Shown: positions 45,918-58,487 of the stretch, in pieces
Numbering within the stretch: position 1 is the first letter of the stretch
How the letters are laid out: every line of letters starts with the position of its first letter
Source of the DNA: Plantago major
Taxonomy: Eukaryota > Streptophyta > Magnoliopsida > Lamiales > Plantaginaceae
DNA length: 64,000 bases
NCBI GenBank assembly: GCA_026545765.1
Contig: CM048842.1
Span: 73,420,871 to 73,484,870, forward strand
Direction of reading: 5' to 3'
Notes under the pieces: generated by a model
What the model saw: only the letters and a program-made list of their open reading frames with translations
The model's database searches: none
What the model was told of the DNA's origin: nothing
Made by a program: the position numbers and the translations under genes

Positions 45918-46320
45918 ATGTATACATAGTTTTTATTAAATCACATATAACTTTATCTTCAAAACTCAGAAAAATATTTTGAACATATATTTAGATTCAT
46001 CATGACGATTTAATCCATGTAACCAATCTTATATATTATTATTAATTAAATAAATTATTTATATATTAAAATAAAAAATCAAATTGTTAAATGAGATATA
46101 TTGGTTGTGTAAATTCTAAATTTGAAAAATAAGTCATGGAACATTTTATTTTTTACAATGCAATGCACCTTATAACTTCCACTATTTATATTTTTAGTAT
46201 ATTCACTACATATGTAGTTTTTATTAAATCTCATATAACTTTATCTGCAAAACTTCGAAAAATATTTTGAACATGTTTTTGGATTCATCGCGGCGAAACG
46301 AATCCATAGACACCAATTAT
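45918..46320. repeat. Degenerate AT-rich repeat, units 1 and 2
   Basis: A block with TAGTTTTTATTAAATC, CATATAACTTTAT, AAAATATTTTGAACAT and an ATTCATC..G-CG core occurs at about 45927-46030 and 46213-46320, about 290 bp apart. The same block returns at 49195, 49500 and 50070. Confidence 0.75.
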
Positions 46321-46589
46321 AAGATATAAATTGAAAAAAAAAAGTTTTAAATATTTGAGTAGCATAAAATAAAAAAAAGTGTTGAATATTTGAAATTATA
46401 GGAGAAGACTATAAGAAAAGTTAAAATAGAAAAAATTATTATAAAATTAGATAATCTTTGACTTTTTGGGTTTGTTGCATTATAAATTTGGAATCATTTG
46501 TAATTGTTTGAACTGTGAGTACTAATCTAAACAAAAGACCATTTAGCAGGGGTCGGTTTTGAAAAAATCTGATATGGCTAAGTAAGAGA

Positions 46590-47783
46590 TAATTTCAATT
46601 TAGGAACTCAAGGCGTAAACAAACTTTATGAATGGGATAATCCAAACTTGGAAACTCAACTCGAAAAGTAAAATTCAACTTTATGAATGAGATAATTCGA
46701 ACGTGGGAACTCAATTCCAAGGTCAAATAAACTATAAGAATGAGATAATTACAACTTGGAAACTCTATTCGGATAATAAACCACATTATATGGGAAAAAT
46801 ACTCTAATGAAGGATGATTCAAGCGCAGGGGCTTAATTCGAAAGTAAACTCAACTAAAAAAAATGGGATAATTCTAACTAGGGAAATCAATTCGTATGAC
46901 AAATCAACTATAACAATGAGATAAAAAAAAGACTTGAAAAGTTAGTTCGAATGGTAAGCTCAAATTTTAGAATTAGATAGTTCCTACATGGGAGCTCAAT
47001 GTGAAAGCAAACAAAATTCTAAGAATGGAATCATTGCAATTTGAAAACTCATTTTGAAGTTAAAAGCAACTCTTAAAAAGGGATAAATCCAACTTGAGAA
47101 CTCTATTTGAATAGTAAACCACACTATATGAAAAAAAATATTGGAAGAAATACATAAATTCCTCAGGAACTCAATTCAAAGGGTAAACACACTTTAACAA
47201 TGAGATAATTTTAACTTGGAAATTCAATTCAAAGGTTAATCTCATCTTTAAGAATGAAGTAATTCTTAATTGAGAACTCCATTTGAAGGGCAAAACAACT
47301 ATAAGAATAATATAATTCAACTTGGAAACTCTAATACAAGGATGATCCATGCTATTTGAAAATAATCTAACAATGAGATAATTCCGAATTAGGAATTTTG
47401 TTCGAATGGTAAAAATATTCTACGATTGAAATCATTTAAACGTAAAACTATATTAGAAACGTAAGCCACTTTATGTGGTAAAATACTCTAAGAATATGAT
47501 AATTTCATTTGAGAACTCAAGTCGAGAGGTAAACAAACTCTAAGATTGTTATAATTACAATTTGGGGACTACATTCGGAGACTAAACCATGCTATATGAA
47601 GAACTTATTCAAAGAAATGGTACTTCCAACTTGTGGACTCGACTCAATTGGTAGCATAAACTCAACTATAAAAATGTGGTCAATCTAACTTGAAAACTCA
47701 AATTGACGAGCAAACCAACTACAAAAATGTGATAATTATAACTTGGAGACTATATTGAAGGGTAAAGCTCATTATTCGGAATA
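46590..47783. repeat. Decayed tandem repeat of about 60-70 bp
   Basis: Phrases such as AATGAGATAATT, AACTTGGAAACTC and TTCGAAGGGTAAAC recur about every 60-70 bp with many changes. The array continues at 48630-48850 after the solo LTR. Confidence 0.75.
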
Positions 47784-47788
47784 GTTAG

Positions 47789-48622
47789 TGTTGAGGGGTA
47801 AAACCTCTAACATTAACTAACTAAACTATTACAAACAACCTTGTCTAAGGCCCGCCTCTGACTTAAAGTCCGACGTAGTGCCGGTCCGAGCTTGAGTACC
47901 TGAAAGGAGGGGGGGGGGGGGTTGGGTTAGAATGGGTTACCCGGATTGCCTATGTCAATCCGGTAAGAGAATTTACTCAAGAGAGAGTTGGAAGCTCTCA
48001 ATGTAATAGTTATGAGGGATTCTGACTTAGGGATTATCACATACCTTAAGGTCTTGGACCTTGTGCTATATTTATAGTTATCATATGCTTATGAGGTGGC
48101 TCACGAGATGATGCCAAGTGTACGTTTCAGATTTGGACATCAATGCTACCTTTGGCCCATGGCCCATTAGTGAACAGTAATCCAATACTAATCAATGGGC
48201 CTGGGAGGGTAGTTTGGACCTTTTCCCTCTGAGAATACTGTTCCGCCCGTTGGGTCCGTGTCAGTCCCTCGGATGATCTGCGCTTGGTTGATGATCTTGG
48301 GTAACTCTGGGTGTCCGAGCCAAGAGTCTTACGGAAGTATCTCAGTGGTTCTGTTATATACGTTTGGTCTTAATGTGATGGTGGCGTCCGAGATTCTCTC
48401 GTCCGATGCATTTGCATCTCTGTCTTGGCGTGGCGAGTTTAGAAGTCCTTCTCCGGCTAGCTCGGACTTGTGGAAGGCACGATGACTTGATGTCTTGGTT
48501 GATTCACTTTGGCCGGACCATGCGATGTCGGACCAGTGCTGAATTGGCTATTTAAGTCGTGATGCGCTTTAGGACACGCTCTATGGCGCCCTTAACGGAT
48601 TGGACACATGTCCGTAACAACA
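47789..48622 (-). mobile_element. Solo LTR of the same family as element 2
   Basis: TG..CA ends, with GTTAG at 47784-47788 and 48623-48627. On the minus strand it aligns with the LTR at 55575-56485, both sharing AATGTGTCCAAT/ACATGTGTCCAAT, TTAAGGGCGCCATAGAGCGT and a homopolymeric G/C run (here at about 47907-47920). It splits the decayed tandem repeat, so it is younger than that array. Confidence 0.92.
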
Positions 48623-48627
48623 GTTAG

Positions 48628-48890
48628 TTGCACATTTGGAACTCAGACCAACTCTAATAATAAGGTAATTACAACTTTAGAACTCTATTAAAAGGGTAAA
48701 CCACAATGTATGAAAATATTCTCTAAGAATGGGGTACGTAATTTGAATTTGACAACTAAATTCGATGTATAAACCAACTTTGAAAATGAGATAATTACAG
48801 CTTGAAAACTTTAATTTGAATAGTAAACCACGTTTTGTGGTAAAATGCTCGAAAAAAGGATTCCAAATTTGGATATACTAATTAATTATC
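48628..48890. repeat. Continuation of the decayed 60-70 bp tandem repeat
   Basis: The same recurring phrases as at 46590-47783. Confidence 0.65.
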
Positions 48891-49179
48891 CTTTCACTTT
48901 CTTTTTCTTCATGGATATACTAAGAGGTTGAAGGTATAATCTTTTGTACTTTAATTTATAAATACATACTTGACTATTACGATGACTAATTGGATTTCTT
49001 AATTTATTTAAGATGTCATTCTTCAATTGTTTATTAAGAAACTCAACGCCACGGGTTAGTACTAGTATTATGTAAAGCACAAGGATCTAAATTAGACCTC
49101 ACCAAATTAATTCAGTCCTACGTGGAATTTCATGGAAATAGTTGTATTTTAGCCATTATATATTTCACTGTTATTTTTG

Positions 49180-50150
49180 TATGTTGATTCAATATATAGT
49201 TTTTATTAAATCTCATATAACTTTATATACAAAAGTCTGAAAATTAATTTGAACATATATTTGAATTCGTCGTGGTAAGACGAATCCATAGACATCAATC
49301 TTGAATACTATTATTAATTATATAATCATTTTATATATTAAATAAAATATAAATTTATTAAATAAGATATAATTAAATAACGAAAATTTAAAAATAGAGT
49401 ATTTATTAAATTAATTCAATCCTACGTGAAATTTTGTGGAATTAGTTGCATTTTCAACCAGTATATCTTTCACTGTTTATTCTTAAATATGTTTACTGCA
49501 TATATGATTTTTATTAAATCTAATATATATTTATCTACAAAACTCCGAAAAATATTTTGAACATATATTTAAATACCATGACAAGATGAATCCATAGACA
49601 CCAATCTAGATTATTATTATTATTAATTAGATAAATCATTTTATTCACTAAAATAAAATCTAAATTTATTAAATAAGATAAAATGAAATAATGAAATTTT
49701 AAAAATATATTTGTTCAAGATTTTGAGTGGCAACATATAGTAATTAAAAAGGGGATTGTTCTTTGGTAATTAAATCTCTTAAATCGACAAATTTTAGCTT
49801 TGCACATCTGTTTCACTTTTCAAATAAATTCAGGTATTTAATGGAGAATTTATTCTCTGAAGTTTTGCCAGGTTAAATGAAGCTAACGTTTTAGCACATA
49901 GATTATCAGTTGGGTGTTCTTATGATGATGTTGGTTTGGTAGATTTGTATTTCGATTAATTTATTTTATCTTTCCATTTCTATTTATTATTAAACGTAAA
50001 ATTTTATGGAATTAGTTGCATTTTCAATCAGTATATCTTTCACTAATAATTTTTTTATATATTGGCTGCATTATATAGTTTTTATTAAATCTCATATAAA
50101 TCTATATAAAAAAACCCTGAAAAATTTATCGTGTCAAGACGAATTCATCT
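49180..50150. repeat. Degenerate AT-rich repeat, units 3 to 5
   Basis: The block of 45918-46320 recurs at about 49195-49305, 49500-49610 and 50066-50150, with GAATCCATAGACATCAATC-type endings in units 3 and 4. No coding potential. Confidence 0.72.
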
Positions 50151-50762
50151 AAAACTTTTCGACCTTATGATTCGCATGTTTTCATAAAGGCCGCTGATAC
50201 TGCCAGAGCAGTATTTATGCTGCCAAAGCACTTGATTTAATTTATCAATTATTATTTTATTAATTTTGTTAATTATTGAATAAAACATTTGGAAAAAGCA
50301 AGTGTATCTTCAGTAACGTGATGAGAGGAAAGATCCTCAAATTTTATCAAACTCATCAACACTCACATTTTCTTCCAAATCAATGACTAACAATCGTATT
50401 TTTGCTCTCCCGTGACAGAACATGGTTGTGGTAGGTGTATACAGTACAGTAAGAGAAGAAATCCACCTTGAATCTACTGAATCAGATCAATCTCTACACG
50501 ACTACACTTTGTTCTAATAAAGATTTTCATTGAACAGAGAATCATCCGACTGTATTCCTGCGCTCCTCTTTTTGTTTGTTAATATAGATATGGTAGCTCT
50601 AGAATCTAGATCCTCTACCAGGAATGGATGAAGCTTCATGGCATAAATAATAGAAACCAAAAATATCTTCTAACAACCCTGCAATTAATCAACCCTTAAG
50701 CCGAAAGTCACGGTAACCAAAACCAAATCCCCATTTCGAAAACTCAGATGAACCAGAATAAA

Positions 50763-50804
50763 TTATCTTTTCTTGGTCTTCCCCTTCAGGTCCCTACCGA
50801 CAAC
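50763..50804 (-). pseudogene. C-terminal codons of an unidentified gene, interrupted by CACTA
   Basis: With the CACTA element and one AAC copy removed, the minus strand reads continuously from about 54880 into 50804-50763. The reading is DLAILFPPVVGRDLKGKTKKR and then TAA. The rest of the gene was not found; I cannot name it. Confidence 0.4.
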
Positions 50805-52121
50805 CACTACAAAAAAACTGTTAAAAAATGACGGAAAGGGACGACGGATAAAATCCGTCGCCCCTATAGCGACGAATCGCTAAGGGTAGCGACGGATTTA
50901 ATTCGTCGCTACCCTTAGCGACGGATAAAAGTTATCCGTCGCTACAAATCCGTCGCCCTGTTAGCGACGGATAATTTTATCCGTCGCTAATGTGTTGACT
51001 TTTAATTTTATTTTTAAAAAAAATTCAAAAATTTACGATGGATAGATTATCCGTCGTAAATTATTTAAAATTTAATTTAAAAATAAAAAAAATAGCGACG
51101 GATAAATTATCCGTCGCTAATTTTTTTTAAAAAATAATAAAAAAGAAATTGCGACCGACGGATAGTGGTCCTAGCAACGGATAGCGATCCGTCGCTACAA
51201 AATAGTAAAAATCGAGGCAGAAACCCCATTTCCACCATTTCCGCTTCTGCTTCATTCTTCTCCCCTTTCCGTTCCAATTTCGTTCTCTCCACTTTCCGGC
51301 CAAAACTCCACCATTCCGGCCAATCTTGGTGTCAATGCGAAGCCCGTGGGACAAGGAGCTTGGGTGGTCGATCAATTTCATCCTTCTTCGGCTATTTTTA
51401 CCGCAATTTGAAGGTATTAGGCTAAACCCTAACTATTCTAAATTTGGGATTTTTGATAATTTGGATCAATTGTATGTTTGTAAACAATTATGGTAGCTAG
51501 TATATGTTATATGAAGTAGTGGGTTAAGCTTGGGGTTGTCAATTGATTGATTTTGTTATGAAATTGATTTAGTGTTTGATGTTTGATTGATTAAGCTTGA
51601 TTTTCATGTTTGATGTTTGATTGATTAAGCTTGATTTTCACGTTTGATGTTTTTGTATATGTATTACGATTAATGTTTTGAAACCCTAATTTTTTGACAA
51701 ATTTGGAAATTTTGTTAATTTCGACTAGTTTAATGTTAAGTATATATATCAAATTAGTATTACTAGTTAATTAGTATAATGTTAAGATTTAGTTAGTTAA
51801 CTTTGAGATTGCTATCACTTAGATTGTTAATTAGTATAATGTTAAGTAGTTTTGATTTGATAAATTCGTATATGTACTAGATTACGAGGATTTAGTTAAG
51901 TGTTTTGAGACCATTTGTTGATTATATTAACGTGTATTTATAATTTATAACTCGTAGTAGTAAGTGGTTGAAATGGTTAAAACACATGGAAAATTTTGTA
52001 ACATATCGAACACTTAATAATTAATCATGAAATTATAAGGAACGTATAATAACTAACAATTTATCTCGACAATCTCGGCAGAATTGGAATCGATCTAATC
52101 AATTAAATACGATCTAATCAA

Positions 52122-52355
52122 TTGGAACGTGTCAGGTTACAAAAGTATCTAATGAATTCCGACCGTTCATGGATGTACGATCGTACAGCGGTAAATGGCA
52201 AAGTTTGTAGGAGTTTTGTAAAAGGGGTTAATGGTTTCATCGTGTTTGCCATGGGACGTCCGACTTGTGCAAATGGGGGGTTGATAAAGTGTCCTTGCAC
52301 ATTGGAAACCTGCAGAAACAAGCAATTTACACTTGAGTATTTCTGTTCTGCATGA
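52122..52355 (+). pseudogene. Transposase-associated domain fragment in the CACTA element
   Basis: NSDRSWMYDRTAVNGKVCRS, FVKGVNGFIVFA and CPCTLETCRNKQF match the pattern of the small Cys-containing domain (Transpos_assoc) at the start of plant CACTA transposases. It ends in a stop and its continuation is missing. Confidence 0.6.
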
Positions 52356-52440
52356 AAAATGGTTACATGTGTTATTATAATTTGTTCTGTATTATAACTC
52401 TTACTAACACATTTTATTGTATTTGTTACATGTTTTTGCA

Positions 52441-54235
52441 GATGTCATGAGACCACGCACTATTCTCCCCACACCAATCGCATGATAGTCCCAAGGGACA
52501 GGTCGAGGGGTGAGGGCTCTAGTAGTCAGAGCAGCAGGTCTCGGATTCCAGAGACCCCACCAGCAGGTTCTAGCAGCAGGGGGCTCTACCAGTCAGCCCA
52601 GGCATAGACAGGAGGAGGAGGAGGACGATTGTCCCTACCTCGAGTGGGATGCACAGCATCCCAACGTTACGTGGGATGGGTTGCCGGTGATTTTTCCTTT
52701 GGGTCCTGCCAAGTAAGTATTATACATTCTTCTTAAATATGTAAAACATAACTTATGATTTGTACTAAAGTAATTAATATTTGTTTCTTGTATCTTATAC
52801 ATTGACAACAGTTTATGCCCCCGGGAGGTCCATAATAAACTCGGGGACATCATTCGGAGCAGGAGAGAGCCACCGGAGAAGGGTGGTGAGTGTTGGTCTC
52901 ACATTTTGGACCGCATGAGGGCCGAGTACTTTGATGAGCTGCGGGTAAGTTAAAATATGACATTCCTTTATTTGTTATCATAATCGTTATTTTAATATGA
53001 GTGGTATGTTAGCCACTGTATGTGAGTGGTATGTTAGCCACTTTATTTGGGTGATATGTTAGTCACCATTGTGTTAGTAAAATTTAGGACAATGTGAGTG
53101 GTATGTTAGCCACTATATGTGAGTGGTATGTTAGCCACTTTGTTTGGGTGATATGTTAGTCAGCATTTATGTTATGCTGTTGTATCTTATTAAATTGATG
53201 TAACATGGTGACGTTATATATATTGACTTTGGATGTTGTATGAAATTGGGAATGTAGAAGGAGTACTTCATTCCCAGCAGATTGATCCCCCAGATATGGC
53301 GTGTTTACGAGACCGTGGGGTCTAAATTATACAGGGATATGGTCCATACTTGGAAATTCATTCGTGATCGGAAAGGCCCAATGCCTCCACAGGTTGATGC
53401 AAAGGAGTGGGCCATTTGGGATGCCTACTGAGCTCGAACTGATGTCGAGAATAATGCATACATCAACAAACAGAACCGGACGTCTCAGTCTGAGGTAGCA
53501 GGAAGGGCCGTTCACCACCTTGGGAGGCGATCTACTATCACTGGTTATTATAAATCGGTAAGTATATATATGTTTTTTTTCAATCTAGCATTGCGTGTAT
53601 GTATTGTGTCTCTGCTCTATTACTTGTGAGATGATAAATGGTTGACTATATATGTTGTTCAGATGTCAGAGGGGGAGGTGAAATCCAAGTATGACATCTT
53701 CAAAAAGGCCAAGCTGAAGGACGGGATGTAGACTGACTCCAGGGCCGAGTCTATTGTGGTATGTTTATGTTGGTTAAAGTTCATATTTGTACACTACTAC
53801 AAGTAATTTTTGAAAAATAGTAACTGATCATGATATCTGCTATTTACGATTTCAGGCTGAGGTTGATGCTCAGGTAGTGAGGCAGGAGGAAGAGACGGAT
53901 TAGGTGCTGTCAACTGAACAAGTTGACAAAATCTTCTTAGAGGTGAACAAGCCGGACAGCAAAGGACGAATATATGGACTCGGGAGCCTCGGTTTGAGTT
54001 GGGCTAGTCCTAACTACTCCTCATCATCATCCTAGCAGTCTAGACATCAGGTTTTCACAAAGGCCCAAGTCTCGGAGATGGTGCAGTCGCAGGTTTCAGA
54101 ACATGTTGCACGGCTAACAGAAGAGATGGAGCGGCGCAACAGAGAACGAAGGGAGGAGAACGAGCGTCTTCGGTTACAGATGGAGGCTTTCATGTCCTAC
54201 TTCGGCCAGCACTCACCCCCTCTGGTAGCTAGTTA
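52441..54235 (+). pseudogene. Transposase_24-like (plant Ptta/En/Spm) gene, decayed
   Basis: Exon-like pieces with good splice sites: 52441-52707 (donor GTAAGT); 52812-52947, reading LCPREVHNKLGDIIRSRREP (donor GTAAGT); and 53260 on, reading KEYFIPSRLIPQIWRVYETV and WKFIRDRKGPMPP. Later pieces give VYGLGSLGLSW-like IYGLGSLGLSW and a coiled C-terminus (ARLTEEMERRNRERREENERL). In-frame stops after IWDAY (about 53430), near 53730 and near 53900, and a shift near 52605, show it is dead. The pattern fits plant En/Spm-associated Transposase_24 proteins. Confidence 0.65.
53001..53165 (+). repeat. Short tandem repeat inside a CACTA intron
   Basis: GAGTGGTATGTTAGCCACT and the variant GGGTGATATGTTAGTCAC alternate about every 26 bp, about six copies in two blocks. 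Confidence 0.85.
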
Positions 54236-55095
54236 TGTTTATTTGACTTTAGAGTATGTACGTTCGGATATATTATATTTACACTTGTTCGGATAATTAT
54301 GACTTATTTGGATCTTCGGTTTGTTAACTTATGAATGATTTATCATTTATTGAAACATTTTCCGTATTCTTGATTTATTATCGAGCATTATATTGATTAA
54401 ATAGGTCAAATACGAAAAATAGGGATTAATATAATAAAAAAATTAAAAATAAATAAATTTAGTGACGGAATTTCAAATTCCGTCACTAATTCGATTAATT
54501 TATTTAGCGACGGGTAGATTCTATCCGTCGCTACTGTGGACGACGGATAGATTCTATCCGTCGCCCACTGTAGCGACGGATAAAATCTATCCGTCGCCCA
54601 CTGTAGCGACAGATAGAATCTATCCGTCGCCAATAATCGAATTTTAAAAAAAATTAAAAAAAAAGTCAAATTAGATAATCCGTCGCAAATTGGGCGACGG
54701 ATTATCTATCCGTCGCTACAGCTCCAGCGGGGCGACGGAATTATTATCCATCGCTAGAGCTGGGGCCACGGATCGCTGGTCTGTAGCGACGGATCTATTC
54801 GTCACTACAGACCAGTTTTTTTGTAGTGAACCGGTGGAAACAAAATTGCTAGATCCTTTATGGTCTGTATCTTTTGTTGGTGAGGGAATCTTACCATAGT
54901 TAGTAGTTGACTTAGAGGGAAAGATGAAATGGGGATAAAATTTGGGGTTGAGATTCTTTTCTCTAATTACGCTGTAGAACTTACATTTTAATTTTTTAGA
55001 ATTTTATTCAACGATTAACACACTTAATTAAACAATAATTAGAAAATTAAATTTAAGTGCCCTGGCAGCATCAATGGCCTTTCATAAAGTTGGCT

Positions 55096-55574
55096 ACGCA
55101 TATTCTTCTTGAGTTGTTATTTTTTTTTATTTGATATGGATTAAGATAAATTTGATGTTAATTTCTATTTTTTGACAATAGGCTCATCATATGGGGTTGG
55201 AGTGGTTGTAAAATATTATTGGACTTGGATACGAGAGAAATACCCTTTATTTGTGATTCTTAATAGGCAGAGGTTGATGCAGAAAAATGCCGAGTCAAAG
55301 TTTACACTGCACGACTTAGATAAGGAAGACTAACCTTGAGCACGTGTTTGTTCTCCACCATCACGTAAATTAGCTGAGTTAGTGTTATCATTGACGAAAT
55401 GTGGCTAAAGTACCTTGCGACTTAGTAGTAAATAAAATACAGGTGAGTAAGTTGATGATGTATACGAGCTTTGATTATAATTTAAATGTTTATAGAGATC
55501 TCCATGGTTTAACTTATATTCCGGTTTATGCTCATTGTTCAATAAAGCTTAATTATATTTTATACCATCAGTTT
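55096..55574. other. Intergenic before element 2
   Basis: AT-rich; no gene or repeat recognised. Confidence 0.5.
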
Positions 55575-56485
55575 TGTTGATACGGAAATGTGTCCAATTC
55601 GTTAAGGGCGCCATAGAGCGTGTCCTAGAGCGCATCAAGGCTAAGATAGCCATTCAAAGCTAGTCCGACCTTCGAGTGGTCCGTCCTAAAGGAAACCATC
55701 TCAGGTCAACTAGTACTCACAAGTCAGCACGCCATTTCATTTAGGTCCACCAAGCTAGATGGATGACTTCGAGCGACAAAGGTTACTGGTCCTCCCAAGT
55801 ACATAAATCGTCCTAAGATGCTAAACGGACGGACGAGAGAATCTCGGATGCCACCAAAGACTGAGAAGACCAAACGATTTGACAGAACCACTGAGATGCT
55901 TCCGTGGAACTCTAAGGTCAGGACACCTTGAGTTACCCAAGGCAGAGTCATCCAATCATGCGGATCTGTCCGAGGGACTTACACGTACCCAACGTGCGAA
56001 GATTTCTCGGAGGAAAGGACCAAACTACCCTCCCAGCCCATTAATTAGTATTGGATTACTATTCACTAATGGGCCATGGGCCAAATGTAGCATTGGTGTC
56101 CAAATCTGAGGCATACACTTGGCATCATCTTATGAGCTACTTCATAAGTATATGATAATTATAAATATAACACAAGGTCCAATACCTGGAGGTAAGTGAA
56201 ATTCCCTAGGAAATTGTGTTGTCTCCTAAGTCCTAAACATCCTTGATTTCATTACCTTTCCCGTTACTATTGCATTGAGAGCTTTCATCTCTCCTTTGAG
56301 TAAAGCCTCCTTCCGGATTGACTTAGGCAATCCGGGTAACCCATTCTAACCCCCCCCCCCCCCACTTAGTCCTTTCAGGTACTCTCGCTCGGATAAGCCT
56401 TCTCTCGGACTTCAAGTTGGAGGTGGATCTTAGATTATGTTACTTGTAGTAGTAGTGTTGGTGTTTGAGGTTTTATCCCTCAACA
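55575..56485 (+). repeat. 5' LTR of element 2 (911 bp)
   Basis: Starts TGTTGATACGG and ends CCCTCAACA. It has a C-run at about 56350-56363 and matches the solo LTR at 47789-48622 in reverse. Confidence 0.9.
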
Positions 56486-56488
56486 TTT

Positions 56489-56504
56489 TGGCACCGTCTG
56501 TGGG
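56489..56504 (+). other. Primer-binding site of element 2
   Basis: TGGCACCGTCTGTGGG three bases after the LTR, the same type as in element 1 (TGGCGCCGTCTGTGGG). Confidence 0.8.
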
Positions 56505-56534
56505 AAACTTTACAGAAAGATATGTGTTTGTGTT

Positions 56535-58487
56535 GTGCTGATGGCTAGAACGAGACGAACAGCTCGGACTAGTGCTGCAGGCGTGGGAACACCACCACCA
56601 CGCCCACGAGGACGTCCGCCCACCTGGGGACGAAGGTCCGTTGTGGCTGGAAGGAACGCTGGGAGAAGATATCCGAGCGACGGGCGGACCGCCAGCCCAT
56701 CCTCGGATGAGGGAAGAGACGCCCCGCTTAGAGGAGGCCAAAGCGTCCCTGTGAATATCGTGCCTACGGACCATGGAGAAGGGGTAGCACGAGCTTCTCC
56801 GGCAGAAGCTCAAGGCCCTACCACAGGTCAACAGTTTACAATGCCCGATGGTCGCGTTGTCCGCACAAGCGACCTCGGACTAAGCGAAACTCAGTTTGAT
56901 AGGTTGCTCACGATTATCCAAGGATGCCTAGGGTCTAACCATTCCCACCCTCAGCAAGCCACTCCGCCAGTGGTTACTCCGGTTCAAGCGGAGCCCGCCT
57001 TGTCAAGAAAAAGACAGCGTCCGATCCAACAGAGGTTGGGAGATCAGCTGCCCCATGAGGATTTGCGAAACCTTCTAGACCGACGGGCCTCTGCTTCGCA
57101 AGTTCGGGGTGAGGGAAGCTCGAATGGGAGGAGAGAGTACCAAGAAGGAGGTAACAGGCATCCAGGAGGTCCGCGACAAGCCCCCATGAGGGACAGAGAT
57201 CATGTAGCAGAGACCATTCCAGTTGTCCGGCTAGACGAACTCCCCGCGGATGTCGCAGTCCATCCACGGACAGGAGAGGTCATGACAGCGGACGAAATCT
57301 ACGCCCAACAAAAAGCTTTAGAAACCCAAATTCTGAACCTCGGACGCCTGGTAAAAGACCACGAGCAGATCACTACAAGTGCACCAAACCCTCTGTGTGA
57401 TGATATCATGAGGGAAAAGGAAAGAAATAGAAACTCGGACCAAGTGATTCCGAACTTGGAATACTACTACGGGGATACTTGTCCCGTGGGTCACCTGACA
57501 AGGTACAACAGCAAGATGGATTCCAAGGGGCTGAGTGACAATACTAAAGCCCTTACGTTCTCATCCACCCTCTTCGGCACGGCTATGGATTGGTACACCG
57601 CTTTGCCAAACAAGTCAATAAGGTCGTATGCAGATCTATCTTCTAAGTTCTTAGCACGGTTCGGAAAATCAAAAAGAAGAAAACGTACTGTAGAGCACCT
57701 GGCCGAAGTCATCCAAAGGGAACAGGAAGATCTTCGAACTTTCCTAGATCGCTTCAATACGGAAGTACTCCGAGTTGAGCCCCATAGTATTAAAGAACGG
57801 GTCCGTCACCTGTACGCTAATACTTACAACTCCGAGTCATGAGGAAGCTCTCTAGTCGAAGTGAGGAGCGAAAAGCACTTGGATGACATCTGTGAGGAGG
57901 TGATGTACGGAGAAGAATACCGAAGGAACGTACCAGTCCGAGCAGGATCGAAGAAGGGAAAGGAACCGCAAAGACAAGAGCAACGCCAGGGGAAGTTTGA
58001 CCCGAAGAAAGATCACAGAGACAAGGGCATTTACAGGGAGAGGAGTCCGCCCAGGAGATTCGCGGACTACACGCGCCTCAATAAGCCGAGATCCGACATC
58101 TTGGCCACTATTGTTGAGAAAAAGTTGGACATCCAATGGCCAAAGCCATCCCATAATCGGAGAAACAGAAATGCGAAGGGATACTGCAAATTTCACAAGA
58201 GCAGAGGTCATGAGACTGACGACTGTATCCAGTTAAAAACAGAGGTCGAACACCTGGTGAGAGAAGGCAAGTTGAAGGAGCACATATATGCGGACGAGCC
58301 CTCCAGGCACGATAGAACGGAGAGGAGGAGGGAGGATAACGCTGCTGACCCACCACCTCACCCACTATCTTTGCCACCTCCGCCAGTAGGCTATCCGCCA
58401 CGCATGGAAGGACATCCGTACAAATACGGCGATGAAACGGAAATGGAGAACCCTCCATACAGCGGAGTGATCAACACTATCTGTTAA
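56535..58487 (+). pseudogene. gag: Tat-type gag of element 2, interrupted
   Basis: The first frame (56535-57842, 435 codons) has a basic/proline-rich start. A Retrotrans_gag domain lies at about residues 310-430 (TRYNSKMDSKGLSDN, GTAMDWYTALP, FLDRFNTEV). A stop and a frame change near 57842 are followed by 57861-58487. That second frame has a basic region and a zinc-knuckle-like CKFHKSRGHETDDC (C-x2-H-x4-H-x4-C), as usual in this lineage. Gag sequence then breaks at GVINTI, where a solo LTR has inserted at 58482, and resumes at 59329 (GGPSGGDSRNARE). Confidence 0.88.

Larger units (their letters stand above)
50805..54828. mobile_element. CACTA (En/Spm-like) DNA transposon, 4.0 kb
   Basis: CACTACAAAAAAACTG at the left and CAGTTTTTTTGTAGTG at the right are exact inverted ends, flanked by AAC on both sides (50802-50804, 54829-54831). 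Subterminal regions are packed with GCGACGGATA/TATCCGTCGC motifs in both orientations, typical of CACTA ends. The interior has fragments of CACTA-associated proteins but no recognisable main transposase, so it is non-autonomous. Confidence 0.93.
50170..55095. mobile_element. Inverted-repeat-bounded segment carrying a gene 3' end, split by CACTA
   Basis: Left sequence around 50170-50285 (ATAAAGGCCGCTGAT, TGCTGCCAAAGCACTT, TTGAATAAAA) reappears inverted at about 55000-55095 (GAAAGGCCATTGAT, TGCTGCCAGGGCACTT, TTGAATAAAA). Between the arms, without the CACTA element, lie about 900 bp. A gene-carrying terminal-inverted-repeat element is one reading; two unrelated MITE copies in opposite orientation is another. 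Confidence 0.5.

Noticed and set aside
51107..51425. Short frames on both strands near the left end of the CACTA element
   Set aside because: They start within subterminal repeats and resemble an untranslated leader; no family match.
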